Counted from the stretch's first letter, positions 29,336 through 39,122 are shown. The stretch: 64,000 nt of DNA from Winogradskyella arenosi (GCF_003337305.1 NZ_QPJO01000003.1:62001-126000); one strand, 5' to 3'. Notes: generated by a model not told the origin, from the sequence alone. Numbers and translations: made by a program.

Positions 29336-29479
29336 AGTTTCAAAAAACATAGCCTGTAAAGCACATTCCTATCAGGATTACAAAATAAAGGCGCCTTGAT
29401 CCTACTCTTTTTTAATTGTATTGTGAAAGCCATCATAATGGCGAGTTAAACTTAATATGAAATAAAAAAAAATTAAATC

Positions 29480-31117
29480 ATGGAAACTTTATTAAATAAC
29501 CCAATTATGAAAACAAGAGATCTGACAAAGTACGGCCTAAAAGACACCACGGCACATTGGAACCTTTCTCCTGAAGAATTGCAACGCATTACAATAGAAA
29601 AAGGCATGGGAAAAGAAACCGCCAATGGTACCCTCGCTATTAATACCGGAAAATACACCGGACGTTCTCCTCAAGACCGTTTTATTGTAAAAGATAACTA
29701 TACTGAAGATCGTGTATGGTGGGGAAAAACGAATAAAGCCATCTCTCCAGAAAACTTTGATCATTTACAGGCTGAAATTACAAAATACTTAAGCGGAAAA
29801 GAAATTTATGTAAGAGATGCTTACGTTTGTGCAGATCCTGAATATAAAACGAATGTAAGAACCGTAACTGAACTTCCTTGGTCTAACATGTTTACTTATA
29901 ATATGTTTTTAAGATCTGACGAATCAGAATTAGAAAACTTTGAAGAAGAATGGTTAGTACTATGTGCTCCAGGATATGAAGCTACAGACCCTAAAGCCGT
30001 TGGTTTGCGTCAAGGAAACTTCTCAATCTTAAACTTTACTAAAAAAATAGCTTTAGTTGGTGGTTCTGCTTATACAGGTGAAATTAAAAAAGGAATTTTC
30101 TCTTCTTTAAACTTTATCCTTCCTGTTGAAAAGAATGTATTACCAATGCACTGTTCTGCTAACGTTGGCGAAGCAGGAGACACAGCAATCTTCTTTGGAT
30201 TATCTGGAACAGGCAAAACAACTTTATCTGCCGATCCAAAACGTAAATTAATCGGTGATGATGAGCACGGATGGACTGCTGAAAACAACATTTTTAACTT
30301 TGAAGGTGGATGTTATGCAAAAGTAATTGACTTATCTGAAGAAAAAGAACCAGATATCTTTAGAGCTGTTAAGCCAGGCGCTATATTAGAAAACGTAGTC
30401 TTCAAAGACAATGGAGAAGTTGATTATATGGACAGCAGCATCACACAAAACACACGTGTAAGCTACCCTATTTATCATATCGATAATATTCAAAAGCCTT
30501 CATTTGCAGGAAACCCTAAGAATATTTTCTTCTTAACAGCAGATGCCTTTGGGGTATTACCTCCAGTATCTAAGTTAACTCCAGGTCAAGCGGCTTACCA
30601 CTTTATCTCTGGTTACACAGCTAAAGTAGCAGGTACAGAAGCTGGAATTACAGAACCTGTACCATCATTCTCTGCTTGTTTTGGAGAGCCATTTATGCCA
30701 TTACACCCAACGGTGTACGCAGAAATGCTTAGCAAAAAAATGCAAGATGCCGGTGTAAATGTATGGTTAATCAATACAGGATGGAGCGCAGGACCTTACG
30801 GTGTAGGATCTCGTATTAAATTGAAATATACTAGAGCCATGATTACGGCTATCCTTGATGGGGAATTAGACAACGTAGAGTTCTCACAACACCCAATCTT
30901 CGGATTATTTATGCCAAAAGAATGTCCTAATGTTCCTAATGAAATTTTAGATCCGATGAACACTTGGGCAGAAAAAGGCCAATACATTAGTAAATCTATC
31001 CAATTAGCACACTCTTTCCACTTAAACTTTGAAAAGTTTGCTAGTGAGGCTTCAGAACAAATAATTGAAGGTGGCCCATTAATTGATGAACACCACCAAT
31101 TAAACGACCACGTTTAA
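29480..31117 (+). CDS. pckA: Phosphoenolpyruvate carboxykinase (ATP)
   Basis: The protein has 545 aa, a usual length for ATP-dependent PEP carboxykinase. It converts oxaloacetate and ATP to PEP, ADP and CO2, the entry step of gluconeogenesis. Visible motifs: TGRSPQDRFIVKD near the N-terminus, MHCSANVGEAGDTAIFFGLSGTGKTTLSAD (about 216-245, Walker-type kinase-1 loop), LIGDDEHGWT (kinase-2 region), the NTRVSYP segment and NTGWSAGPYGVGSRIKL. All expected catalytic motifs are intact. An alternative start at the ATG at 29507 would remove nine residues. It is a single-gene unit with its own terminator. Confidence 0.95.
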   Translation: METLLNNPIMKTRDLTKYGLKDTTAHWNLSPEELQRITIEKGMGKETANGTLAINTGKYTGRSPQDRFIVKDNYTEDRVWWGKTNKAISPENFDHLQAEITKYLSGKEIYVRDAYVCADPEYKTNVRTVTELPWSNMFTYNMFLRSDESELENFEEEWLVLCAPGYEATDPKAVGLRQGNFSILNFTKKIALVGGSAYTGEIKKGIFSSLNFILPVEKNVLPMHCSANVGEAGDTAIFFGLSGTGKTTLSADPKRKLIGDDEHGWTAENNIFNFEGGCYAKVIDLSEEKEPDIFRAVKPGAILENVVFKDNGEVDYMDSSITQNTRVSYPIYHIDNIQKPSFAGNPKNIFFLTADAFGVLPPVSKLTPGQAAYHFISGYTAKVAGTEAGITEPVPSFSACFGEPFMPLHPTVYAEMLSKKMQDAGVNVWLINTGWSAGPYGVGSRIKLKYTRAMITAILDGELDNVEFSQHPIFGLFMPKECPNVPNEILDPMNTWAEKGQYISKSIQLAHSFHLNFEKFASEASEQIIEGGPLIDEHHQLNDHV

Positions 31118-31134
31118 TCATTTCCATGATTGTT

Positions 31135-31164
31135 AAGAGCCCTATTTTAGGGCTCTTTTTTTTA
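31135..31164 (+). terminator. Terminator of pckA
   Basis: A 9-bp stem (31135-31143 with 31149-31157) is followed by a long T run, 17 bp past the pckA stop. Confidence 0.9.
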
Positions 31165-31172
31165 TTCTTTAT

Positions 31173-31871
31173 ATGATGAAAAATAATTTACTTCTCATAT
31201 GGATTCTACTCCTTTGGAGTTCTACCCTATTCGCTCAGAAAACTTCCGAAGATTACTTTGGGGCTTGGTATACAGTTGGTGTACAACATCGATTTTCAGA
31301 CCATTTTAGCCTAACGCCTTATGCTGAACTTCGTTTTTACGAGCCCACATCTAATTATAACCTCACGTTTTTAAGTCTTAATGCTAATTATCATTTTAAA
31401 AACAGCCAAACCCTTACGCTAGCCTATGCTTACTTAGATATAGATAGTGTTCTCGATGCGGATAATATGCCCAATACTATTGAGAACCGTATTATGGAAC
31501 AATACAGTAAAAAACACAAATTGGGAGCCTTAAGCCTACAACACCGATTTAGACTGGAACAACGCTTTCTAAAGTATACCGATAGAAACGAAATACAACA
31601 CCGATTCCGTTACCGCTTGAGCCTTAAATACCCCCTTAATAGCACCTTTTTTTTAGGATTACGAGAAGAGGCTTTTGTTAATTTTCAGGATCAAGTTTTT
31701 CATGAAAATCGATTTTATATCGGCCTTGGTATATACATAAAAAAACAGGTTCAACTTCAAATGAGCTATATGAAACACCACGTCAGAAAGAACAACTTAA
31801 ACAGAATTCAAGTTGGTCTTAGCATACAAACAGGCTCTAAAGCACCAAAACCTACTGCAACGCCGCAATAG
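31173..31871 (+). CDS. DUF2490 domain-containing outer-membrane protein
   Basis: The protein has 232 aa with a signal peptide ending LFAQ. The mature part has the DUF2490 pattern: FGAWYTVGVQHRFSDHFSL at the start, repeated strands with HRFRLEQRF and HRFRYRLSLKYPL, and alternating aromatic residues typical of a small outer-membrane beta-barrel. Function unknown. Its last 20 bp overlap the convergent trans-sulfuration gene tail to tail, so the two transcripts are partly antisense to each other. Confidence 0.85.
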   Translation: MMKNNLLLIWILLLWSSTLFAQKTSEDYFGAWYTVGVQHRFSDHFSLTPYAELRFYEPTSNYNLTFLSLNANYHFKNSQTLTLAYAYLDIDSVLDADNMPNTIENRIMEQYSKKHKLGALSLQHRFRLEQRFLKYTDRNEIQHRFRYRLSLKYPLNSTFFLGLREEAFVNFQDQVFHENRFYIGLGIYIKKQVQLQMSYMKHHVRKNNLNRIQVGLSIQTGSKAPKPTATPQ

Positions 31872-33003
31872 CTTGCTTAATATCTGCTTTGAGGTCTTTT
31901 ACATCTTCTATCCCAACTGAAAAACGAATTAACTGATCGCTAATTCCAACAGCATCACGCTCCTCTTGCGTTAACAAAGCATGCGAGGTTAAATGCGGAG
32001 AGATCACCGTACTTTCTACCCCTGCCAAACTCATGGACGATTTAATTAATAGCAGTGCCTTTTGAAACTGGTAAGCATCTAAGCCTTCAACCAACTCAAA
32101 AGACAACATAGCACCAAATCCACTCATTTGTGATTTCGCTAATTGATATTCTGGGTGCGATTTTAAACCTGGGTAATACACTTTGGCTACCTTAGGGTGT
32201 TTAAGCAACCATTTGGCCATCTTAAGGGCATTTTTGGTTTGTGCTTTAACACGCAAGCCTAAGGTTTTCATGCTACGCTCTAACATCCAAACCGTCATAT
32301 CACTTAGGTTGCCTCCTAAATTTTTACCAACGTTCCAAATCCGTTCTATATGCGCTTCGGAACTGGCCACAACACCCGCTAAAATATCACTATGTCCACC
32401 TAAGTATTTGGTGGCTGAATGCATCACCATATCGATCCCTAAATCCATAGGATGCTGATTTACCGGCGAAGCAAACGTATTATCTATAGAGGTTAAGACC
32501 CCTCTAGCCTTCCCTAACTTTGCTATAGCTTTAATATCCGTAATGGTCATTAAAGGATTGGAAGGTGTTTCAATATGAATTAATTTTGTATTCGGTTTAA
32601 TGGCTTGGTCAAAATCTTTAACCTTATAACCATTAGTAAACGTATATTCAATACCGTACTTCGGAAATTCCTCTTTAATAAAATTTACGGTTCCTCCATA
32701 CAAGGTATTTTGTACGACAATATGATCACCTTGTTTTAAAAAAGCCAAAAACATAGTACTAATGGCTGCCATACCTGAACCAAAAATTAAGGCGGCCTCA
32801 GTATGTTCTAAAGCAGCTATTTTCTTGGCCAAATAGGCTTGGTTGGGCGTATTAAAATAGCGCGGATAACGTTTTACTTCAACATCTAAAAACTCATAAG
32901 ACGAACTTAAATACATTGGAGACACGGCTCCTTTAAACTGTTCATCTTTAACTTCTCCTACGTGTGTACAAACGGTATTTAACCCTAATTTCTTTTTAGA
33001 CAT
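31852..33003 (-). CDS. PLP-dependent trans-sulfuration enzyme (cystathionine gamma-synthase / methionine gamma-lyase type)
   Basis: The protein has 383 aa of the Cys/Met metabolism PLP family. Visible: SGMAAISTMFLAFLKQGDH (PLP phosphate-binding region, about 78-96), ETPSNPLMTITDI (about 148), DNTFASPVNQHPMDLGIDMVMHSATKYLGGHSD with the Schiff-base Lys about 200, and the C-terminal IRFSVGIEDVKDL. The enzyme carries out gamma-elimination or replacement on methionine or homoserine esters, feeding cysteine or methionine metabolism. The exact reaction (synthase, lyase or sulfhydrylase) cannot be decided by eye. It is a lone gene, convergent with the DUF2490 gene. Confidence 0.88.
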   Translation of the reverse strand: MSKKKLGLNTVCTHVGEVKDEQFKGAVSPMYLSSSYEFLDVEVKRYPRYFNTPNQAYLAKKIAALEHTEAALIFGSGMAAISTMFLAFLKQGDHIVVQNTLYGGTVNFIKEEFPKYGIEYTFTNGYKVKDFDQAIKPNTKLIHIETPSNPLMTITDIKAIAKLGKARGVLTSIDNTFASPVNQHPMDLGIDMVMHSATKYLGGHSDILAGVVASSEAHIERIWNVGKNLGGNLSDMTVWMLERSMKTLGLRVKAQTKNALKMAKWLLKHPKVAKVYYPGLKSHPEYQLAKSQMSGFGAMLSFELVEGLDAYQFQKALLLIKSSMSLAGVESTVISPHLTSHALLTQEERDAVGISDQLIRFSVGIEDVKDLKADIKQAIAALQ

Positions 33004-33063
33004 CTTCTTTTTAAATTTGTTCTAAAATTAATAAAAACCCTATGAAGTCTTGTTAATTATAAA

Positions 33064-33106
33064 CCAAAAAAAATTGGTTGCTCCACATAACGTTTTGCAA
33101 CCAATT
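33064..33106 (-). terminator. Terminator after ccsBA
   Basis: An 11-bp perfect stem (33070-33080 with 33096-33106) and a 15-nt loop are followed on the minus strand by a T run (33064-33072). It sits 27 bp past the ccsBA stop. Confidence 0.8.
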
Positions 33107-33132
33107 TAATAAATATATATACGGAATACCGT

Positions 33133-36100
33133 TTATTTCTTGTAATACTTACGGTGTTTTACGTAGGCTAAAATACCCAATACAGCAATCACACCTAAGG
33201 TAATAGCGATAAATTGGAAACTTAAAATCTGATCACCACTAGCATAAGAGTGTAAACCTGACAAATAGAAATTAACACCAAAATAGGTCATTAATATACT
33301 ACCGAAAGCTAAAATTGACATTAAGTTGTAAATCCAACGGCTTCTTAAACCAGGAACTAAACGCATATGAATAACAAACGCATAAATCATAATACTAATA
33401 AGCGCCCATGTTTCCTTAGGATCCCAGCCCCAATAACGTCCCCAACTTTCGTTGGCCCACATACCGCCTAAAAAGTTTCCTATCGTTAACATCACTAAAC
33501 CTACTGTCAAGGCCATTTCGTTAATAATAGTAAGCTCTTTAATGTTAATAAGCATGCGTTCTTTATTCTCCTTATTGGTAAAAATCATTAACAATAAGGC
33601 CACAACTCCTAGGATCATTCCGATAGCAAACGGTCCATAACTTGCTACGATAACTGATACGTGAATCATTAACCAATACCCTTGTAATACCGGTTGTAAA
33701 TTCGCGATAGCAGGATCCATCCAGTTCCAATGCGCCACCATTAAAATCATTGAACAAACAAAGGCCGAAGCTGCAATGGTTAAACTACTCTTTTTAAGGC
33801 CTAATAATAGACCAAATAACATCACTGACCACGCCACGTAAATCATAGACTCGTAAGCATCACTCCAAGGTGCATGACCCGAAAGATACCAACGTAAAAT
33901 GAGTCCGCCTAAGTGTAAAACAAATAAGGCAATAATAACGCCAATAAAGACTTTTATAGCTACATCTAACCAAGCACTCTTATACTTAAAAATCTGAACA
34001 ATAATTAAAATGAATAAAGCCGCACTAGCATACATATACCAGCTAAATAACTGCTTAAAAATATCATAATCGTTATATAAGATTTCAGCATTAATTTTTT
34101 CATCTGAAAGCATCACATCACTTCCGTAGCGCTGCTGTGTTTTCTTAATGGCCTCTAATAACCCTTCCGCTTTAGAATAATCACCAGTTTGTTTGGCATT
34201 ATTTAGCGTCACTAAATAGGTACTAAATCCATTATTTATAAAATTACCATATAAGGTATCTTCTATTTTTTCACGGTAACCTTGCTCTCTAAATTCTAAT
34301 GCTGAAATCCACTTGTTATTTTCATCATGAGGTACCGGGAAAATTTTAACCGTTCGACCTTCAATAGCATTGTATAATAAGTTCACTCTAGAATCGGCCT
34401 CTTTAACTTCCTTCTGAAACCCATTAGGTTCTGTAGTTTTATAAGCTTGCTCTAAATAAGGCGCTAATTTATAACGGCCTTCTGGGGTAAAGAAATCTAC
34501 AAGTTTCGCGTGTTCATCTTCAAAATCTACACCAATAATAGTTCTAATAGAATCTGCTTTTCTAGGCTTTAAATAAATGATCGGTACGTTATACCACAGC
34601 ATCGGACTTTCTTGAATAGATAAGAAAACCTGATCGGCATCAAAATCTTCATACACATCACTTTTACTCAGTTTTCTAAGCATTTCTGAAGCATAGGTAT
34701 GCATTGGCATCATGCGTCCACTATAATCTTGAACTACCATTTTTGAGAATTCTGCCGTATGGTGTTGTGGCGTAATATGAACGGCAAGGATAGAATCTAT
34801 TTGCGCTTTTGTGGTTTCTTTTTGATGGTTATGGCCATCGTTTTCTGAATGCTCTTGCGTAAAACCGGAAAAACTCACTAAAAGCAACAACATAGACATC
34901 ATTTTTGCTTTCTTCTGCTTTATTTTACCTAAGCGTGTTCTTATTTCATCAAAACGGGTATGCTTCGCGAAGAGTATTGCCATTAAACCAAAATACAATA
35001 GGAGGTATCCGGCATAAGTAATATAGGTTCCCCAAAAATCATGATTTACAGATAAAACTGTTCCTTTTTCATCGGGATGGAAACTGGCTTGAAAAAAGCG
35101 GTATCCTTTATGATCTAAGACGTGATTCATGTAAATTCTATAATCAAAATCTTCACCTTCTTTGTCTAGAACAGTAATTTTACTTTCGTAAGATGAATAG
35201 GCATTTTCTGTGCCGGGATATTTTTCAGCAATAAAATCGTTCAATTTAATATCAAAAGGAAGTTTTAAAACTTTTGGTCCGTATTGCAAGGCAATCTCTA
35301 AACCTCCTACATTAAACTCTTCAAAGCCTGTATTGGTTCCTGGTCCACCTAAAAGCCCTACTTCTTTGGTTTCACCATTAGCTGTAACCTTTAAAACAAG
35401 GCCGTCATTATCATTCTTTAATAGCTGTGATTTTTTTACAATTCCAAAATCCCCCTTCACTATTGGTTTTGGTAATACAATTTGCATATTACCAATAACG
35501 TAACGCGATCTTAAAATTAAAGGCTGTAAACTGTCTTTTTCTAACTTCCCAGAAGCCATAGTAGCCATGGTAAGATATTCACCTTCAAAAGGCGATTGAA
35601 TATATAAGCCATCTTCCGTTTCTGAAATGTTAATCGCTCCTTCTTGAAATTTATTTAAAGACACCAGCGTATTGTGTAGGTTAACCACCTTACCATCTTC
35701 TAAAAAATGGTTATGCGGCGCACCATCACCAGCTTCAACAATTTTTAAATAACGTTTCCCGTTTTCATTCGGGATCACATCTTGCTCAGCACCTTCAATA
35801 AATTTTTCTAATTCTATATGAACATTAGTCCCACCATAATCAAAATCTTCACTGAAGCTATTGTCTAATCGTGGCGAAAAATCTACCATTTCTTCAATTC
35901 TACGCTGTTGGAGTTGGCCATTAACCTTGTAATTTCCAAGGATACGTCCGCTGATGTAGGTTTTCTGAGAGAAAAACTCGTTTACCGTCTCTCCTTCTCT
36001 AATAGGCATCATTCCTTCAAAACCAATATAACGGGTAATAAAGGCCCCTAACAAGATAAAAATAAAGGATAAATGCAGAATTAAAGTGGCCCACTTTTCC

Positions 36101-36330
36101 TTTCTAAGCAGTCGGTATCTAAAAATATTTCCAACGAAATTTATTACAAATAACAACATAATAGCTTCAAACCACCATGCGTTATAGATTAAAGTTCTCG
36201 TATATGGGGTTGGAGACGTATCCATATTACGATCTAAAATGGTTCCCACAGCCATGGCTACAGCAAAGGCAATAAATAAGAACGCAGTAAGTTTTGTTGA
36301 AAATAGGAAATTGGCGATTTTTTTCTGCAT
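33133..36330 (-). CDS. ccsBA: Fused ResB-CcsA cytochrome c maturation protein
   Basis: The protein has 1065 aa. The N-terminal ResB part (about 1-480) has transmembrane helices near 10-28, 50-68, 80-98 and 440-458 around a large periplasmic domain. A His-rich periplasmic middle segment follows (about 495-760). The C-terminal CcsA part (about 770-1060) has eight or so helices and the WWD-type heme-handling motif WGRYWGWDPKETWALI. Fused CcsBA exports heme and attaches it to periplasmic c-type apocytochromes (System II). The middle segment carries an internal hydrophobic stretch with an AQ-type end (MLLLLVSFSGFTQEHSEN), as if a secreted module with its own signal had been fused between ResB and CcsA. 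Confidence 0.92.
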   Translation of the reverse strand: MQKKIANFLFSTKLTAFLFIAFAVAMAVGTILDRNMDTSPTPYTRTLIYNAWWFEAIMLLFVINFVGNIFRYRLLRKEKWATLILHLSFIFILLGAFITRYIGFEGMMPIREGETVNEFFSQKTYISGRILGNYKVNGQLQQRRIEEMVDFSPRLDNSFSEDFDYGGTNVHIELEKFIEGAEQDVIPNENGKRYLKIVEAGDGAPHNHFLEDGKVVNLHNTLVSLNKFQEGAINISETEDGLYIQSPFEGEYLTMATMASGKLEKDSLQPLILRSRYVIGNMQIVLPKPIVKGDFGIVKKSQLLKNDNDGLVLKVTANGETKEVGLLGGPGTNTGFEEFNVGGLEIALQYGPKVLKLPFDIKLNDFIAEKYPGTENAYSSYESKITVLDKEGEDFDYRIYMNHVLDHKGYRFFQASFHPDEKGTVLSVNHDFWGTYITYAGYLLLYFGLMAILFAKHTRFDEIRTRLGKIKQKKAKMMSMLLLLVSFSGFTQEHSENDGHNHQKETTKAQIDSILAVHITPQHHTAEFSKMVVQDYSGRMMPMHTYASEMLRKLSKSDVYEDFDADQVFLSIQESPMLWYNVPIIYLKPRKADSIRTIIGVDFEDEHAKLVDFFTPEGRYKLAPYLEQAYKTTEPNGFQKEVKEADSRVNLLYNAIEGRTVKIFPVPHDENNKWISALEFREQGYREKIEDTLYGNFINNGFSTYLVTLNNAKQTGDYSKAEGLLEAIKKTQQRYGSDVMLSDEKINAEILYNDYDIFKQLFSWYMYASAALFILIIVQIFKYKSAWLDVAIKVFIGVIIALFVLHLGGLILRWYLSGHAPWSDAYESMIYVAWSVMLFGLLLGLKKSSLTIAASAFVCSMILMVAHWNWMDPAIANLQPVLQGYWLMIHVSVIVASYGPFAIGMILGVVALLLMIFTNKENKERMLINIKELTIINEMALTVGLVMLTIGNFLGGMWANESWGRYWGWDPKETWALISIMIYAFVIHMRLVPGLRSRWIYNLMSILAFGSILMTYFGVNFYLSGLHSYASGDQILSFQFIAITLGVIAVLGILAYVKHRKYYKK

Positions 36331-36432
36331 AATACTAGGCTTTTTTAAGCTCGCGCAAAGATATGTTTTTTACGTTTACCACCCGCCCTTTAACGCTTGT
36401 AATGGTGTTAAAATTGAAATAAAAAATGCGAC

Positions 36433-36882
36433 TTATTGCCGTATGTTTCCTTTTAGCATTTTGTTTTGCTCTACCATTAATTCTTTTAAGTCGGTTAACA
36501 ACTGAATATCCTTAGGGGTCACTACCGTTTTATCCTTTGGATTTTGAGATTTTGTACGGAGTTTATTCATGAATTTTACAATAATAAACACCGTAAATCC
36601 AATAATTAGAAAATCGAGAAACACTTCAGAAAGTTTACCGTAAGCCACAGCCACTTCACTAATTGTGGTTTCCCCAGAGGCATCAATGACAGCATCTCGT
36701 AACACCCACTTTTTATCGTTAAAATTGACACCATCAGTTAATAGAGATATTGGAGGCAGAATAACCTGTTTGGCTAAGACATCGATAACTTTATTAAACG
36801 CAGCACCAATAATTATCCCGATGGCCATATCCATCATATTTCCTTTAACGGCAAATTCTTTAAACTCTTTTAACAACCTCAT
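36433..36882 (-). CDS. mscL: Large-conductance mechanosensitive channel
   Basis: The protein has 149 aa. The N-terminal FKEFAVKGNMMDMAIGIIIGAAFNKVIDVLAKQVILPPI holds the amphipathic helix and pore helix TM1, LDFLIIGFTVFIIVKFMNKL is TM2, and the C-terminal LTDLKELMVEQNK is the cytoplasmic helix bundle. It opens under membrane tension to release solutes during osmotic downshock. It is a single gene about 100 bp upstream of ccsBA on the same strand, with the hemoglobin gene upstream, so the three may be cotranscribed. Confidence 0.95.
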   Translation of the reverse strand: MRLLKEFKEFAVKGNMMDMAIGIIIGAAFNKVIDVLAKQVILPPISLLTDGVNFNDKKWVLRDAVIDASGETTISEVAVAYGKLSEVFLDFLIIGFTVFIIVKFMNKLRTKSQNPKDKTVVTPKDIQLLTDLKELMVEQNKMLKGNIRQ

Positions 36883-36941
36883 AGTTCTTCTTTTTTATAG
36901 TTCTAATCCCTACAAATTTAGAAAGATGGTCTTGATAAATT

Positions 36942-37328
36942 TTAATTTCGAGACTTAAATATATGTATTTGCATAAAGGTACTCATCTTTTGAGCGCGGC
37001 GTTTGGCCTGCTCTGCCCTTTCTCCTTCAAATAGAGCATCTATAGTACTAAACCATAAATTAAGCCAGAGTCCAAAGTGTTTGGCACCGATTGAATGATT
37101 AAAAGCCTTATCAACTCTTACATGCGCCTCTAAAGGATTTCCTAAGTACTTCGTTTTTAAAAACAGGTTAGACTCCCAAAACGTCGTGAGCTGGTCTAAA
37201 TGTGCATCCCAATCTTTAATTGTGGTATTAAAAATAGGGCCTAAAACAACATCTTGCCGTACCTTATCATAAAATGTAGATACCAACAAAAAAATATCTG
37301 CTCTCGATTTTATATCTTGTTTTTCCAT
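36942..37328 (-). CDS. Group III truncated hemoglobin
   Basis: The protein has 128 aa. The pattern fits group III truncated hemoglobins: LVSTFYDKVRQDVVLGPIFN (B-helix and early region), WDAHLDQLTTFWESNLF (with Trp and Phe after the CD turn), HVRVDKAFNHSIGAKHFGLWLNLWFSTID (proximal-side histidine candidates and the FxxWL motif). These bind heme and diatomic gases and are linked to nitric-oxide or oxygen chemistry. It sits upstream of mscL with a 59-bp gap. Confidence 0.88.
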   Translation of the reverse strand: MEKQDIKSRADIFLLVSTFYDKVRQDVVLGPIFNTTIKDWDAHLDQLTTFWESNLFLKTKYLGNPLEAHVRVDKAFNHSIGAKHFGLWLNLWFSTIDALFEGERAEQAKRRAQKMSTFMQIHIFKSRN

Positions 37329-37441
37329 GGTTTATTTTCGGCGTCTTAGAAGGATTAAAAACCCTATTAACCTTTAAGAAGGCTCCTTTTTTTATCGGGT
37401 AATTATGGCACTAAAATAAGAAATCTTATTACTTTTACAGC

Positions 37442-38233
37442 ATGATATCAGTTGTAATACTAGGCGCAGGAAATGTTGCCACACATTTATATAAAGCATT
37501 TAGAAATGCTGAAAACATTGAAATTACGCAATGGTACAACCGTTCGCGTTCCGCTATCTCATCCTATGCCAATGCGGTAGAGATTACAGATAATTTAGAG
37601 GACTTAAAAGAAGCCGATCTTTATATTATTGCAATTAGTGACGATTGTATTGCTGAATTTTCTTCAGAATTACCATTTAAAGATCGTTTTGTAGTGCATA
37701 CCTCGGGGAGCGTTGCCATGCATGATATTGATAAGAAAAACCAAATTGGTGTTTTTTATCCCTTACAATCCTTTTCAAAAAATGCGGAGGTTGATTTTTC
37801 TGAAGTGCCTATTTGCATTGAGGTTTATGAGAAGGACAACCTTCAGCTATTAAAAGACTTAGCGCAAGCCGTAGGTTGTAAAGCCCATAAAATTACCACA
37901 GAGCAACGTCAGACCCTACATTTAGCGGCCGTTTTTGTGAATAATTTCACCAATCAACTGTATAGAATTGGTCATGAAATCTGTGAGACCAAGAATATTG
38001 AATTCAATATTTTACATCCGTTAATTGAAGAAACCGCAAAGAAAATACAATACATGTCGCCTTTTATGGCCCAAACTGGTCCAGCAAAACGACATGATAA
38101 GAAAACGATAAAACGACAGTTAAAACTTATAGAAAAAGATTCTCATGCCTCTATTTATAAATTATTAACCGCCTCTATAAAAAGTACGCATGGGTTTAAC
38201 AGCCCAAAACCTATTAAAACTACAAAAGCCTAA
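37442..38233 (+). CDS. Rossmann-like NADP-binding protein with DUF2520
   Basis: The protein has 263 aa. It starts MISVVILGAGNVATHLYKAF, a clear GxGNVA dinucleotide-binding loop; residues 1-120 form the Rossmann-like domain and 125-255 the all-helical DUF2520 domain (TLHLAAVFVNNFTNQLYRIG). The relation to pyrroline-5-carboxylate and ketopantoate reductases suggests an oxidoreductase, but the substrate is unknown. The next gene, a HAD phosphatase, follows after 6 bp. This pairing is common in flavobacteria and starts a run of six same-strand genes. Confidence 0.85.
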   Translation: MISVVILGAGNVATHLYKAFRNAENIEITQWYNRSRSAISSYANAVEITDNLEDLKEADLYIIAISDDCIAEFSSELPFKDRFVVHTSGSVAMHDIDKKNQIGVFYPLQSFSKNAEVDFSEVPICIEVYEKDNLQLLKDLAQAVGCKAHKITTEQRQTLHLAAVFVNNFTNQLYRIGHEICETKNIEFNILHPLIEETAKKIQYMSPFMAQTGPAKRHDKKTIKRQLKLIEKDSHASIYKLLTASIKSTHGFNSPKPIKTTKA

Positions 38234-38239
38234 AACCTC

Positions 38240-38773
38240 ATGAACGACGACAAAAGTTATAAAGAATACCTTGCCAATATCACCACTTTTATTTTTGATG
38301 TTGATGGCGTTTTAACCGATGGAACCATCACGGTAACCACAGACGGTGAAATGCTACGTACCATGAATATCAAAGATGGTTTTGCGCTAAAGACCGCTGT
38401 AGACACAGGGTTTAACGTTTGTATTATTTCTGGAGGTTCTAATGAAGGGGTAAGAAAACGTTTAGCAGGCTTAGGGATTAAGGATATTTTCTTAGGCGCA
38501 CATCATAAAATTGAGCAGTTAGAACAGTATTTATCAGAAAAAAAGGTAAGCACAGCAGAAGTTTTATATATGGGCGATGATATTCCGGATTATCCGGTTA
38601 TGAAACTTGTTGGACTTCCGTGTTGTCCTCAAGATGCCGTTCCGGAAATTAAAAGCATCTCTAAATACGTATCTCATAAAAATGGTGGAAAAGGCGCTGT
38701 AAGAGATGTTATAGAGCAAGTTTTAAAGGTGCAAAATCAATGGCAGAAAAATTTTAGTGCCAAACACGATTAA
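38240..38773 (+). CDS. KdsC-like HAD-IIIA phosphatase
   Basis: The protein has 177 aa with the KdsC architecture: FDVDGVLTDGTI (motif I, nucleophile Asp), IISGGSNEGVRKRL (motif II), MGDDIPDYPVMK (motif IV) and HKNGGKGAVRDVIEQVL at the end, as in 3-deoxy-D-manno-octulosonate 8-phosphate phosphatase. It would release Kdo for lipid A core assembly. No kdsA or kdsB neighbour is present, and relatives act on other sugar phosphates, so the substrate is inferred. Confidence 0.82.
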   Translation: MNDDKSYKEYLANITTFIFDVDGVLTDGTITVTTDGEMLRTMNIKDGFALKTAVDTGFNVCIISGGSNEGVRKRLAGLGIKDIFLGAHHKIEQLEQYLSEKKVSTAEVLYMGDDIPDYPVMKLVGLPCCPQDAVPEIKSISKYVSHKNGGKGAVRDVIEQVLKVQNQWQKNFSAKHD

Positions 38774-38799
38774 AGATTAAGTACAAAACGTTTCACAAC

Positions 38800-39114
38800 A
38801 TGTCCGCAAAAGGTAGAAGACATAGTACAGGATTTGGATATATTGGTTTTGGTAATAGTCAAGCTACTTTTAACCGAAAATCAGCTACACCTTACTCTAG
38901 ATATAAGGAAAAATTAGATTTAGAAGCCCACCTCGACTACCAAATTCATTTTTTACACAAAGACCTTACAAAAGAAGACAAGCAGAAAATTAAAGACAAG
39001 ATTAGAAAGCAAGAACGCCAACTTTTAATTAAAACGGTTATTGTTGGCAGTGTTATCTTCGGCATTTTCGCTGTTCTTGCCTATTTTCTAGTCACCACTA
39101 TATTATCTCACTAA
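38800..39114 (+). CDS. Small hypothetical protein with C-terminal membrane helix
   Basis: The protein has 104 aa: a Gly/Ser/Arg-rich N-terminus (MSAKGRRHSTGFGYIGFGNS), a charged helical middle (about 35-75) and one transmembrane helix at about 80-100. It is not recognised beyond being typical of flavobacterial genomes at this position. It lies between the HAD phosphatase and the UbiA prenyltransferase with short gaps, so it is probably part of their operon. Confidence 0.7.
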   Translation: MSAKGRRHSTGFGYIGFGNSQATFNRKSATPYSRYKEKLDLEAHLDYQIHFLHKDLTKEDKQKIKDKIRKQERQLLIKTVIVGSVIFGIFAVLAYFLVTTILSH

Positions 39115-39122
39115 TTTCTAAA

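Larger units (their letters stand above)
29063..29479. other. 417-bp divergent intergenic region between bshB1 and pckA
   Basis: No gene was seen. It contains two short dyads listed separately (29212-29227 and 29326-29335) and must hold the promoters of both genes. Confidence 0.6.

Noticed and set aside
31852..31871. Frameshift or misannotated end where the DUF2490 and trans-sulfuration genes overlap
   Set aside because: Both frames end normally; a 20-bp tail-to-tail overlap is common in compact genomes.
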